Below are positions 10,820 through 21,384 of a DNA stretch of 64,000 bases, one piece after another (within the stretch, counting starts at the first letter, position 1; each line of letters opens with the position of its first letter). Position numbers and translations under genes: made by a program. The notes below the pieces were generated by a model. That model had not been told where the DNA came from. It ran no database searches and saw only the letters and a list, made by a program, of their open reading frames with translations. Origin of the DNA: Anthostomella pinea. Taxonomy: Eukaryota; Ascomycota; Sordariomycetes; Xylariales; Xylariaceae. Location of the stretch: NCBI GenBank assembly GCA_963556695.1, contig CAUWAG010000018.1, positions 1,364,001-1,428,000 on the forward strand, written 5' to 3'.

Positions 10820-11700
10820 TACGTCTTGTTATATGCCCGTTTATCTCCATTTTTACAAGAAACACTCATTTGTCTTGTCGAACCGACTTAAAATCCTCCA
10901 TCCATAGACGGACCCTGATAAAACTCACAACTCCACAGTCGGTGTTCGTCTGATCGCCAGCCAGTCTTCACGTTTGATGAAACCGAAGTCTCGCTCACAA
11001 AACCCATGATCTGCCGATCTTGGGTAGGGACCTCTATCTAGTATGTAACATTGAATAGGTGTGCTCTGGGGCAGAGGAGATGATTCTCAAGTGAGTCGGT
11101 GGACCTCATGGCACTACATTATTGATCAAGATGTCTCTGGGGTGTAATGTCATATTTAAAAGGCAAAGATATGATCAAAATTTCTGCCGTCAGACTTCGA
11201 TCGTCCTTCCTCTCGACTATGCGCAGAGACCACGGTATGGATTTACTACAACAAGACAGACTCTACATGTGAGGCGAAATAGGAGAGTTCAGGCCTTTAC
11301 ACTGAACACTCAGAAGTCTCCGCGCGCCCCTCGTTATCCAAGGTCTTGAATATTCAAGGGTATTTTTCATCTGTGGAATAATAACTCTGGCATAAGCGTT
11401 GAGCATGGCCCATGAAGATACAACTGCTTATTACAAGCTGTTTACTCTACTGCTATGCCCAGTCAGGAAAATGACTCTCGAGTGCAAGGGCGGAGACTTA
11501 TGAGGGGTGACTGTAGCAGAGCGCGGGCCTTGACTGTAGAACATTCAGGCTGAGCCCTCCCCCTTTCTTGCCCAAGACACTCCAACCATGCAACCGTAGG
11601 TTCTTGCACGAGTTTGTACCTCGGTAGCGTGAAGTGGCCTCGTCACATGCTCACGCCAACGCAACTGGTAAACTTAGACTACTAATCGATAGCCTACCAT
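10820..11700. other. Intergenic, nothing recognised
   Basis: Normal base composition resumes after the transposon border. Short frames here lack protein character. It probably contains the downstream region of the reverse-strand pseudogene that follows. Confidence 0.5.
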
Positions 11701-12704
11701 CTATCCATGGGCACCCTTCCACTGTTCGAACCGCGCCTTCATCGCAGGGTACTCATTAAGGTCCATTCTCAGCGCGATGCCCGCCGACTGCGCCGCCTCG
11801 TTGCACGCCTTGAAGAAGTACAATATGTTAGTCATATCCTGCGCCGTGCCATCAATACACCAGAAATGCACGCCACTAACACCATCGACCTTGGTCCCCA
11901 GCTGCGCATCCAGCGCCTGCTCCTCGTTGACGTCCTTGAACGTGACCGTATTATAGCCCATCCGCGCCGGGTACCCCAGCGCCCTCCCGATCGTCTCCTG
12001 CATGTTCTCCCGCTGCGGATGCGCCGGCGCCTCGAAGAAGAGGTCCTTCACCAGCGGCCACTGCGCCGCCTTGGTGTCGGCCAGCACCCAGCCGCCCTTG
12101 AAGCCCTTCTGCTACGGGCTAGAGTAGATATCTATAGCCAGTCCCATCGCGCCACCTGTAGCGGCCATGTGGGTGACGTGTTTGATGAGCACGTCCGTTG
12201 CCAGATACTGCAGCCGGAAGCCGTAGGCCTCGAGGTCGGACTTGGCCAGCACGGGCGCCAGACACTCGAGCACCAGCCCATTCATCGCGAGTACCCCGTC
12301 GCCGGTCGGCGGCCCCGCAAACGTAAACAGCGTGCACGGCTTGATGGCCCGCAGCGTGAGGAACACCTCGATGTGGTGCCGCAGGTAACTGCCGCGTACC
12401 ATTGCGGTACATCGTCGCGGCGCGCGAGGGCCTTGATCACCTTGGGCTCCAGGTTCAGCAGGTAATCGCGCTTTGCGTCCCTGAAGGCTGCGAAGGCCGC
12501 TTTGACGGCGACATCGAAGCGGGCATCTCGCGGTTTCTGCGGAGCTGGTGGTGTGCCTGCGTCGAGCGTCCGGACATTCTGCTTGTTAATGTTGATGCTT
12601 GGCGGTAGATACTGCCTCATCCGGCTTGTGAGCTACTCGACGCCGACTTCGGGCTGAACGGCGCGCAGGGCTGCGATCATCTCGCGGAAGCCAACGCTCT
12701 CCAT
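11701..12704 (-). pseudogene. Unrecognised fungal gene broken by two TAG stops and a frameshift
   Basis: One protein is readable on the reverse strand from MESVGFREMIAALRAVQPEV (12704) to ...FEQWKGAHG (11701), about 334 residues, in four pieces. TAG at 12633-12635 and TAG at 12112-12114 interrupt it in frame. A single-base indel near 12398-12412 joins ARRDDVP to MVRGSYLRHH in another frame. The text around the lesions is otherwise well kept, with no low complexity and no intron borders that would remove the stops. I do not recognise the family; it looks cytosolic, with no signal or membrane segment. The lesions are recent, or one or more could be sequencing errors. Confidence 0.7.
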
Positions 12705-13669
12705 TGCGAGTTGAAGTTCAGTCTTGGGTGTGGCGTTATTGTACCGGCGATTGGATATTGTATTAGGCTAACTTCCTGAAGAGAACCCCGATAGTTTAAG
12801 GTGATGTGTATCGGTCTGTTTCAAACTTTCGGCGGCAGGTTGTTGATTCCGAGATCTTCGCACTCTAAAGATGGTCACCCCCACACTCCACACACGCCTT
12901 TAAAGTTTAGACGATCCCGAGGCCCCTTCTCCACTGTTAAGGGGGTTTGCACTCGCGATGCTATTTAGAAAGCAGTCACATGCATCTGTCAAGCTATCCA
13001 ACCTAGCATTTGTTGGCAAATTCTCTGCATTGTTACTGACCAGTCACTCCAGAACCTGTTACGGCTTTTCTGATATACCATCCGGGAACAACTTAACTGC
13101 TCGGGGACATCAGCTACACGTCCTCTCGCCACATCTCGCTATGCAACGAGGTTACTGTACCTGGGTTCACGAGTACCCACGAAGAACGGCACGGGATCTA
13201 TAATGAAGTAGGAGCAGGAATTGACTACGAGCACCTCCAAGCCTGCGGGTACCATGGTTATGCTGTGAGGGACTGCGTTGACTTTTTTCCGGTCTATTGT
13301 TTGTTTGATTATCGAAACATGTCCATCATGACTTTGGTCCATTGTCCCAACTCAGCCCATAAGTTACTGAATGACACCGACGCTGGCACTGACGCTGACA
13401 CCAGTACGGGGAAGTATGGGGAATGGAGTCATCTCGAGATGATCGAGGATCAACGAAGGGGATTTTGTCAATACAGTCGGAATAGTTGCCTCAGCCGCCC
13501 GTATCGTCTCTGATCACTGATCCCCCCTTTGGGTTCACCCGCCTCCCACTGAATAAATCATGTTCTATCCATCCGTCTCTCGACCACATAACCCAGCCCA
13601 CGACCCACGATCATGCCATCGGAAGCAAACCCGTACGCACGAGTGTTGTCGCTGCCCACCTCCTAAGAT
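12705..13669. other. Intergenic, nothing recognised
   Basis: No reading frame with convincing composition. The part next to 12704 is probably the promoter of the broken gene. Confidence 0.5.
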
Positions 13670-14164
13670 CTACCCCCAACGGCCCCCGGAAGAAGAAGAG
13701 AAAGTGTACGCAGACGAAACCCGGTCGCCGTCGGCAGAGAATGTGTGTGCCGATGAAATCCGGGCGCCGCCAGCGGTGCTAGTAGTCGTGGTGACCGACA
13801 TCGACTGTGTCACATAGGCCGTGCGGGTCTCAAACGCCGTTCGCGTGGTCATCTTGGTGGTGTTGTGGGTCATGTCGCCTGAGCTGTTGTAACTACTCTT
13901 CTTCTTTTCGCCGCTGCTCGAGTGCTGGACAAGCTGTACCGAGGGACAGTGAAAGTAGCGCGTCTCGCCGCGGTGGTCGGGGGTGCCCTCGATGCTTCTG
14001 ATGAGCCGTGTTCCGTCTGATCGCAGGGAGTACCGGTAGGGCTCTTCTTGGGGAGGCATGGCGAGGGAAGTGGGTTGGTGGTTGTCAACTTGTGGTGGCG
14101 ATGGGGGTACTGTGGTTGAGAGGCGGAATGGTGTTGCGCACAACTTGCTGTCGGTGATGGCCAT
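13670..14164 (-). CDS. Small low-complexity hypothetical protein
   Basis: Possible 164-residue protein; MPPQEEPYRY (start near 14058) is an alternative start. The central part (YRYSLRSDGTRLIRSIEGTP) has ordinary composition. The C-terminal half is Ser/Thr-rich (TTTTSTAGG...SSAHTFSADGDR...SSAYTFSSSS), with a duplicated SSA.TFS motif. No signal peptide or known domain is visible. A competing frame on the same strand (13870-14409) is Pro/His-rich and less natural. This may be a genuine lineage-specific gene or noise. Confidence 0.4.
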   Translation of the reverse strand: MAITDSKLCATPFRLSTTVPPSPPQVDNHQPTSLAMPPQEEPYRYSLRSDGTRLIRSIEGTPDHRGETRYFHCPSVQLVQHSSSGEKKKSSYNSSGDMTHNTTKMTTRTAFETRTAYVTQSMSVTTTTSTAGGARISSAHTFSADGDRVSSAYTFSSSSGGRWG

Positions 14165-14766
14165 GGGTCCTCGTGTGTGTGTGTTGGGTCAGGACCGTAT
14201 TTGGTCTGGTCGTTCAGACGATGAGGGAGAGAATTTGGCAGAGGGGACTGGTGCCTTTGGAGAGGCGGAAGCCGGTTATAAGCCATAAGGCTCCTCGCTG
14301 CAGGCTGCAGGTGCGTTTGTATGTGTCTGCATTTGTCCTTTCGGGCTGTTACATCAACTAGTTCTCTGGATGGATCTTTATGCATGGGGCTTCCCTTTCT
14401 CATGGACACTTACAAGAAATTCTTGCATGAGTCTTCCGCATATAAGTTATACTCGCTGTGACTTAGATGAAAGACATACTTTTGAGCCGTGTTTGAGCGC
14501 AGTGTTGACTGAGACTCTACATAAACCTGGAAATGTGCCCAACGGGATGACATGACGCGGCAACCCCTTTTCAAAATTGAGTCATATCAGAGTCGCTTAC
14601 CTGCAAGTCTACTGCTTGTGGACCTTTGAGGCACTCGCATGAGCTTCGTGGTCATACACGTCTTTATCACGTTGGCTACCTACACAACAACTGGGTCGCT
14701 CTTGTAGTGTGTTCTTGGAATTTCCATCGTGATCTTTTCCATTGGGAACCTTTCCCGATCTTGAGT
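14165..14766. other. Intergenic
   Basis: Space between the small hypothetical gene and the 3' end of the GH93 gene. Nothing recognisable. Confidence 0.5.
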
Positions 14767-15954
14767 CTATTTCCAGCCAGCAACACGCGTCTTGTTCCTA
14801 CCGCCCACGGGCATCTCCATCACACTCATCGTGACGTTGTTCTTATCACTCGGCGGTAGCGCTCCGCCACCCGCGAGCAAGACATAACTATCATCCTCCT
14901 GGAAAACGAGAAGAGACCTCGTGTACGAGCTTCCCTCCGGCGTGGACAGCGTCACCCAGGCACCCTCAGCCCCCAACGCCTGGTTGATGTAGACATCGGA
15001 ACAACATCCGCTAGACACGATGATAGTGCCGTTCTCGCCGCCAACAGATGTCCATACCACATACGGAGACCCCGTCGGAACAAACCCATCGGAGCTGACC
15101 AGTGGGTGGTGCACAACGCTGCCGAAAGCCGTCGGATCGCTCGCCAGGCGGTAGTAGACCGGGAACGTGTACTCAGAGTCGTTCGTAGGAGGGTTATAAC
15201 CCCCGCCGAACTCATAAGTTAAGATATACACCCCATTAGGCAGCCGCGCCACCGTCGCCATTCCCGGCCGATCAGTGTAATTAGCATATGCGACATCATC
15301 AACCACGTCGCCCCAGGTCGTCAGGTCCGTCGAAGTCTGATGCACCAGCTTCTGCCCGTGGGCTGGGTCGCGCTGGTCCGAATAATAATAGATGAGCGCG
15401 CCCTCGTGCAGCAGCATGAACGGCTCCCACACGGGCGTCAGCCCGTTGTCGGGCAGGGCCTCGCCGCCCGCCGCCACGTGGCTTACGAACTCCCAGGTCG
15501 CGCCGCTGTCGGTCGAGGCGTAGAGGTCGAGCTGCGTGGACGAGAGGTCCGTAGGGATGGACGAGCCGGCCAGGAGCACCGTGCCGGCTTCGTACCCGGC
15601 AAAATCCTCAGGCAGAACGTAGAGGACGGGCTGGTAGCGCAGGCCGTACCCGTAGCCCTGGTCTTCGACGTGGGTTAGTTCCGTCCACGTGGCGCCCTGG
15701 TCGCAGGACCGGTAGATGGGGAAGTAGACTGGCGGCGGCTCGGGACTGTAGTTCTCCCAGGTTGCGAGGATGTCGTTGTTGGGGAGCTGGGCGGTTCGCG
15801 CGTAGAGCACACGTGGTGTGGTGTAGTTGCTTGGGGGACTGAATATCACGACTTCGGAGAGCTCTGAGGGTGCCTGAGGTTTCCGAAGGTGTGCGGCAGC
15901 GCCGACTGCCATGAAGGCGGTGGCTATGGTAGCCAATGGAAACGAAGGGTGCAT
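14767..15954 (-). CDS. GH93 exo-1,5-alpha-L-arabinanase-like secreted hydrolase
   Basis: Secreted sialidase-fold enzyme expected to release arabinobiose from the non-reducing end of linear arabinan (GH93, Arb93A/Abnx type). I chose the internal ATG at 15954 because it begins a typical signal peptide (MHPSFPLATIATAFMAVGAA); an in-frame ATG at 16005 adds 17 polar residues. The mature part is about 375 residues and holds Asp-box repeats of the BNR type (SCDQGATW, STDSGATW). It ends without an anchor. It lies just downstream, on the same strand, of a GH5 endoglucanase, consistent with plant cell-wall degradation. No introns. Confident of fold and secretion; the arabinan substrate is inferred from family resemblance. 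Confidence 0.82.
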   Translation of the reverse strand: MHPSFPLATIATAFMAVGAAAHLRKPQAPSELSEVVIFSPPSNYTTPRVLYARTAQLPNNDILATWENYSPEPPPVYFPIYRSCDQGATWTELTHVEDQGYGYGLRYQPVLYVLPEDFAGYEAGTVLLAGSSIPTDLSSTQLDLYASTDSGATWEFVSHVAAGGEALPDNGLTPVWEPFMLLHEGALIYYYSDQRDPAHGQKLVHQTSTDLTTWGDVVDDVAYANYTDRPGMATVARLPNGVYILTYEFGGGYNPPTNDSEYTFPVYYRLASDPTAFGSVVHHPLVSSDGFVPTGSPYVVWTSVGGENGTIIVSSGCCSDVYINQALGAEGAWVTLSTPEGSSYTRSLLVFQEDDSYVLLAGGGALPPSDKNNVTMSVMEMPVGGRNKTRVAGWK

Positions 15955-16745
15955 AATGTTTGGCGAAGACTTGTTGATGCACATGTGCGAAGCATAACTT
16001 ACCACTTACCTAGAATAGCCCATTTGCGAGGTGACGCATGGGATATATATACCTCTGGAGCTCGCCTGGCCACTTAGCCATGTGCAATTCCGGAATCCGT
16101 ACTCGAAAGGTCAGAATATTGATGTCAACCAAGACGGCCCAAGTACCGTCTCGCTATAAGTACGGCCGACTTCCCCGCAAGAAGCAAGGCCCCCGGTCCT
16201 GCAGTCTACCCTGGATACCCCGTACTTAGTCGAGCCAATGAGCGACGCCGTGTGGGGCAGATCCCCGGCACTCAAGGCACGAGTGCCGGGCAGTGCGGCT
16301 CTTTGATTCATGGAAATAAGGTTGCATCATACGCTTGTGGAAGCTGACTTGGAGTGGCAACGTCTTCTCTGTTGGTCGCCTCGGCCATTATCCGAATGAC
16401 GCACATGAGTTGCGTACTCGCTGCATCAGACGTGTTCAATGATAGGTAGATAGACTGTATACCACCGTCCCAGCATCCACGTGGCTTGTTTGGAAGGCTG
16501 GATATGTATGTAAAGCTTGCGGCGCTTTCGGTCGTTCGGTTGTTCTGGTGAACGACTACTATCAGGCAATAGGTGTAGTAGCAGCCACGATCCTGTCCAT
16601 TCCCACGCCCCTGGCCCCTTTTGAAATTAGCTTTATACTACCCAAGCCCACGTGATGCAACGGTCATTTAACAGGAAAAGGCATAAACATACCATATCAG
16701 AGGGAACACTGGGCTATGCCTTATCAAAACGCAATTTCTCAAGTA
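15955..16745. other. Intergenic between the two glycoside hydrolases
   Basis: Likely promoter of the GH93 gene and 3' region of the GH5 gene. No gene seen. Confidence 0.5.
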
Positions 16746-18575
16746 TCAAAGCCACATAGCAAACACGGTCAACAGACCAACCACCACAATTCCCACCATC
16801 TCTCCGGCAGAGTGCCTTGCCGACCCAGCGATTGCGACCACATCAGTGCTGTTGCCTCCCGACGCTGCAGACGACCCTCTCAGACCCGTCGAGTTGAGAC
16901 TGGCCGTCGAATTGCCAAGACCATTTCGCGTCCCGACCACACACTGTGCTACAGTCTGCTGATCGACAAAGTTGCCTGGCGAGCCCATCGGCGTCTGCAA
17001 ATACGTGTTAGTAGTTGCTTCTCTTTAATCTCCAAACTGGCAGTTCCCGGGTTCACAAGCTCTCGTCGAGTCACTCGCAAGCTGCAGAGCCCCTGAGACA
17101 GGTTGGAAATTGGAACTGGTAGGAGAAGATTCCCAAAATAACTTACCATAGTCAGGTTATAATCCGTGGCCGAGAACCCGCCCGCGGACCATCCCGTGTA
17201 CCCCATGAAGACATCGGGGTTACCGTTGATGAAAGCAAGACTGCTGCAGAGGTTGGTGATGCACTACACTCGTCCAGTTTATCAGCATATTTCCCCCGTT
17301 TTCGTCCGCAGCGTTGCGACCATATGTGATCGAGGAAAGGGGGTAAAGAAAGGTGCTGTAGTCAAGATTCAAGTCAACTTACCGAGCTCGTATTCCCACC
17401 CCCAATCTCTCCAACAAACGCCCTTCGGCCCCCAGCCGCCAGAAACCGCGCCAGCGGCACAAACCCATCGCTCGCATGATCAGAAACGCACTCGAGGGCC
17501 TGTCCGCTCCCGTCCGCGTCGAGGTACTGGTGCACCTCGAAGACGAGGCGGGCGGTGGAGCCGTCCGGGTTGGTGACGCGGCTCAGGTTGCCGGCGCTCC
17601 CGTTCTCGACGAAGCTCGTCGCGTGCGTGAAGTCCGTCCCGGGCAGCAGGATCGTCTGCGTCGTCGCGCCGGCGTTGCGGATCGCCGTCACGGCCGCTTG
17701 CACCGTGGTCGCCCATGTGGCGAGGTCCGCGTCGGGCAGGTCGTGCGGCTCGTTCATGATGCCGAAGATTACTTTGGATTCGTTGCGGTACTATAAATAG
17801 GGGAAGGATGCGTCCCTCAGCTAATAGTGCTCTTTCCACCCGGTTCGAGGATTCAGGGCCGCGGAGCACTGCGGGGGTTCAAGGTTGTTACTTACCATGG
17901 TGGCGATCTGGACCACAGGTTTGCGAACTGCGCATTGCTGGGCCCGCCTTGGCCGATGACCTGCCCTTCGAAACGGGCGTAGTTGTGAATATCGACAATG
18001 CAGGAAGAGCCCGTATCCAGACAGGCTCTGACGAGCTGGTTGTACGCCGCCGCGTTGACCCGGTCAAGCGTCCCGTTTGAGCTTCCGCCGGTTGCTGCAG
18101 TCGCTGAACCGTTCAGGTTCCGGCTGTTGATTAGGAACTGCCATGTCACCGCTGCGTGTGAGGGCGTGTCTCATCAGTCTCTTTGATTTTCGAACTTGGC
18201 TGAGGATAGGGAGCCTATGATTCGGGGACGTACGCAATCTGAACGTGTTGAGCCCGTCATTCTGGGAGAAATGGACCATCTGGGCACCACCATCGCTGTG
18301 GCCTTCGCCGAGGGTCACAACTGGACCTTGGGAGTTGCTAATATTATGTGCGCCCTGTTCTGGTGTAAATTAGGCTGGCTTCAAATGTTCCATTCAGGAC
18401 TGCTTCATCCTACCTGGATGTCTGCCCCGAAGTCGAACCCAGCAATGTTCACGCCCTGTTATTAGTCAGTGGCGCGTTATTGAAGCAATATGGAGATGCA
18501 ACGGAAGCTCACTGCAAACTGCGACCGCGCGAAGATCGCGACCACTTGGCCAAGAAATACCAATGTCGACTTCAT
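16746..18575 (-). pseudogene. GH5 endoglucanase, GPI-anchored type, frameshifted as read
   Basis: Secreted cellulase-like enzyme of the GH5_5 type. Exons on the reverse strand: 18575-18513 (signal, MKSTLVFLGQVVAIFARSQ), 18455-18414 (GVNIAGFDFG), 18337-18234, 18151-17896, 17790-17383, 17263-17147 and 16994-16746. Catalytic glutamates are the acid/base in IMNEPHD and the nucleophile in FVGEIGGGN. The C-terminus (Ser/Gly-rich, then GIVVVGLLTVFAMWL) looks like a GPI-anchor signal. In exon 4 a base is missing near 17910: restoring it gives the family text WSQIATM and makes the exon phase fit the next one. The junction between exons 2 and 3 is also out of phase. It is either a decaying gene or an assembly error at GG/CC runs. 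Confidence 0.75.
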
Positions 18576-19096
18576 GTTTGCTGTAAGTCACTATTGTTAT
18601 GTGCGATTTCTCTGTCCAGAATCCTTTGAGCAGAAAATGAGAGCTTAGGGTAGGTGGTAAGGAGTATACATATATAAAATGGGGTGCTGGTTAAACACTT
18701 GGATAACTGCCTCATGCGGCAGAAGAACATGACGAAGATCGGCCGGGTGTTCAACACATTCAAGAGTTCGTAGCGCCGAAGCACATTGAATTTGCCTATG
18801 GCTCATGCATAGATTTTCCGACTGAGAGTGCGGCTCCCGGCAAAGACTTTCCCAGACCGTAGACGTTTGATCGACACACGTTGCTGTCAGGCTCGAGGGG
18901 TCCCGAGAAGACGCCGAGTCCGGGACAGAATGCGACAGAAGGTTGATGAGAAAATGACAAGCGATGGTTTGTGTCTTCGAATCAGATTGCGTCTATCTGA
19001 ATGGTATCTGCCTTCTATATTGGATTGAGCTGCCCAGGTTTGCACCACGCCCCTGGATATAAATACATACGGAGTTCGCCTCTGGATATTCAGATA
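18576..19096. other. Intergenic
   Basis: Promoter side of the GH5 gene and 3' side of the coproporphyrinogen oxidase gene. Nothing else seen. Confidence 0.5.
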
Positions 19097-20355
19097 TTAT
19101 GCCCACTCTTTGGGATTCTTCAAGACCTCGAGGAGTCTCTGTTCTCTCCCTCTGGGTTCGGGTTCGTACATGTATCGCCAGGATGCGGTCAGGGGAAGAC
19201 TCATCAAAATGCTCTCGACTCTTGAGCCAGGGACGTTGAGACCAAAGGCCGTTCCTCTGTCGTGTACCAGGTTGAATTCAACATACCTTCCTCTCCGCAC
19301 CTGCTGCCACTCCTTCTCCTTCTCGGTGAATGGCATATCCTTTCTCTTCTCGATGATCGGGAGGTATGAGGGTAGGAAGCTTTTCAGACAGTCTTGAATA
19401 AAGGCAAACGTGTTGTCGGCGTCTGCCACTGTCTCGTCCAAGTCGTCGAAGAATATGCCGCCCACGCCTCGCGTCTCGTTCCGGTGTTTGTTGGAGAAGT
19501 ATTCGTCACACCACTTCTTGAACCTAGGGTAGTATTCCTTGTCGTGCTTGTCACATGCCTCCTTCAGGCTCCTGTGGAAGTGTACCGCATCCTCGTCGAA
19601 CAGGTAACTGGGCGTCAAGTCGCTGCCGCCACCAAACCACCACGCCTGCGAGGTACCGTCGGGCCGCATCGTCTCGAAGTATCTGTAGTTCAGATGTACC
19701 GTTGGTGCCATGGGGTTCAATGGATGTAGGACTAGGCTCAGCCCTAAGGCATAGAAATCGAGCTCATCGACGTCTTCGGCCAGGTTCTTGTGATTGGCGC
19801 GCATCTTCGCAATGGCCGGCTTCGGTAACGTGCCGTACACGACACTGATGTTTACACCGGCTTTCTCAAACACATTGCCCTCCTGCAAGACGCACGAGGT
19901 ACCACCACCTCCATTTCCCCGAGTCCACGTGTCCTCGCGAAAGCTTTTGCCGTCTACCTGCTCCAGCGCGAAGACGATTTCTTTCTGTTGTTCGCGAATG
20001 AACTGCTCCATTCGTAACCGCATCGGGGATTGATCGGTAACGCCTTTTTCGCGTTTCGTGCGCTCGTCGAGGTCTGCAAGGGACCGGGCGTCGAATTTGG
20101 TCGGCTTCTGGACGGCCTGCACGCTCGATCAGTCAATTGCATGGCCAACATATTCGGGGCCTTCGCAGAAAGCTATACCATTGTGTAGGCAGCAGCTGAC
20201 ATAGAGACTATTCCAACAGTGAACAACGTAGCTCTGTTGACCCGGCGCAAGCTGCCAGAGTTTGTATTGGATGCGAAGGAGCGTCGGATGGGCCGCGTAG
20301 CTTGTGAGAGCCGTGGGCAGACGGCAAGAAAAGAGTTCAATTGTCGTTTGGACAT
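19097..20355 (-). CDS. HEM13: Coproporphyrinogen-III oxidase (aerobic)
   Basis: Oxidatively decarboxylates coproporphyrinogen III to protoporphyrinogen IX in haem synthesis. Two exons: 20355-20179 and 20116-19097, joined by a 62-base GT-AG intron in phase 0, give 398 residues. The first exon encodes a basic Ser/Arg-rich leader with a hydrophobic stretch ([14 protein letters not shown]), suggesting mitochondrial targeting or membrane association. Family signatures are intact: [31 protein letters not shown], the [13 protein letters not shown] region, [13 protein letters not shown] and the C-terminal [18 protein letters not shown]. The enzyme needs oxygen and is normally a dimer. Intact and single copy here; identification is firm. 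Confidence 0.96.
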
Positions 20356-21384
20356 CTTGAAAGAAAGGAATAATGCGAATAGGGAAAGATATAGGTATTT
20401 TATCGGAAACGAGCGTGTGGACAATCGTAAGATGTCTGAAGTCGTAAGATCAATGATGCCAGTTTGGATGAGGACCTCGTAGCTCCCAGAGCTCACCTCA
20501 GCTGAGAAATGGGGCTGAATCAGCCCACTGCCCCTCCCAGGTGGCAACCAGCTGTTGGCTGACCGCCGGACGTACTTGCGCATGGCGGCCACCTACGTGG
20601 GGTCGGCGGGCCTGGAATAGGGGCTCCGGCAAGCAGATGACCAGCGAGTAGTAGCCACCGTGCTGTCTCGGTGGCACGGCGCATATGGGACTGTCTTATG
20701 GGGAGCTACATATGCTTCTTATATTGGGAGGCGACATTATAATACAAACATGGTCACTCGCTCTTCTTGCCAGCGATAGGTGGAAGCACAATGGGGGAGG
20801 TGAAAGACAACACGGCGATATTGGGCTCAAGCAACTATAAATAATAAAGGCCCGCCCTTCACTTTGCAGGTCCTTCCTAACACACTGAGTGGTACCTCAC
20901 AGATGAAATTGCTCTTTTCTTGTCCCTAGCAAAATTGTAGTTTCCCTTATGTCGGCGCTCGACTATGATCTCCATTTTGTGCCTGTGTCAGAATTTGCCA
21001 GATTTTTCGTGTTTGGTATTAAGTCAAAGCCTTCCTATACTGTGGGCGGTGCATGCGTGACCCTGGCAGGCAACACATATGGTCGTCCCATTTCGCAAAG
21101 ATCGGACGACGATACGTATGGTAGTATCAAGCCGCGCTCGAAGTTATTCGTGAAACGGGACAGAACCATGACAATGCCCTCTTCCCAGCACCCGGATCCT
21201 GCAGTTGTGCTTGTGCCTATGGGAGGTTGCAGTCCATTGATTGCGCATTGTTTAAAGAATCCTGATGGAGGATAATCGAGTTCCATGATTATCCGAGCTT
21301 GAACGCAAGCGTTTATCCCAACCCGTGGTTTTGGTCCTCTTAGCATTCTGCTAAGTCCCAGGATGTATGTTGAGTTTGGGAGCC
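20356..21384. other. Intergenic, nothing recognised
   Basis: Contains the promoter of the coproporphyrinogen oxidase gene (high-coordinate side of 20355) and the 3' flank of the CCCH gene. A forward frame at 20949-21275 has no homology I recognise. Confidence 0.5.

Noticed and set aside
113..11520. Short similarity GGAGA.TTA.GAG.GGTGACTGTAGC at about 111-138 and 11491-11518
   Set aside because: Only about 28 bases match, with no extension or borders. Could be an ancient repeat trace, but too short to call.
11707..12465. 252-residue forward frame rich in Arg/Leu/His
   Set aside because: It is antisense to the broken gene, whose reverse-strand text is clearly more natural.
15340..15678. Forward frame inside GH93
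   Set aside because: Shadow of a GC-rich coding region.
17820..17840. GGTTCGAGGATTC as a possible tRNA T-arm
   Set aside because: No matching acceptor, D or anticodon arms around it, and it lies in an intron of the GH5 gene.
20949..21275. 108-residue forward frame between HEM13 and the CCCH gene
   Set aside because: No recognisable motif, and an equally long reverse frame overlaps it.
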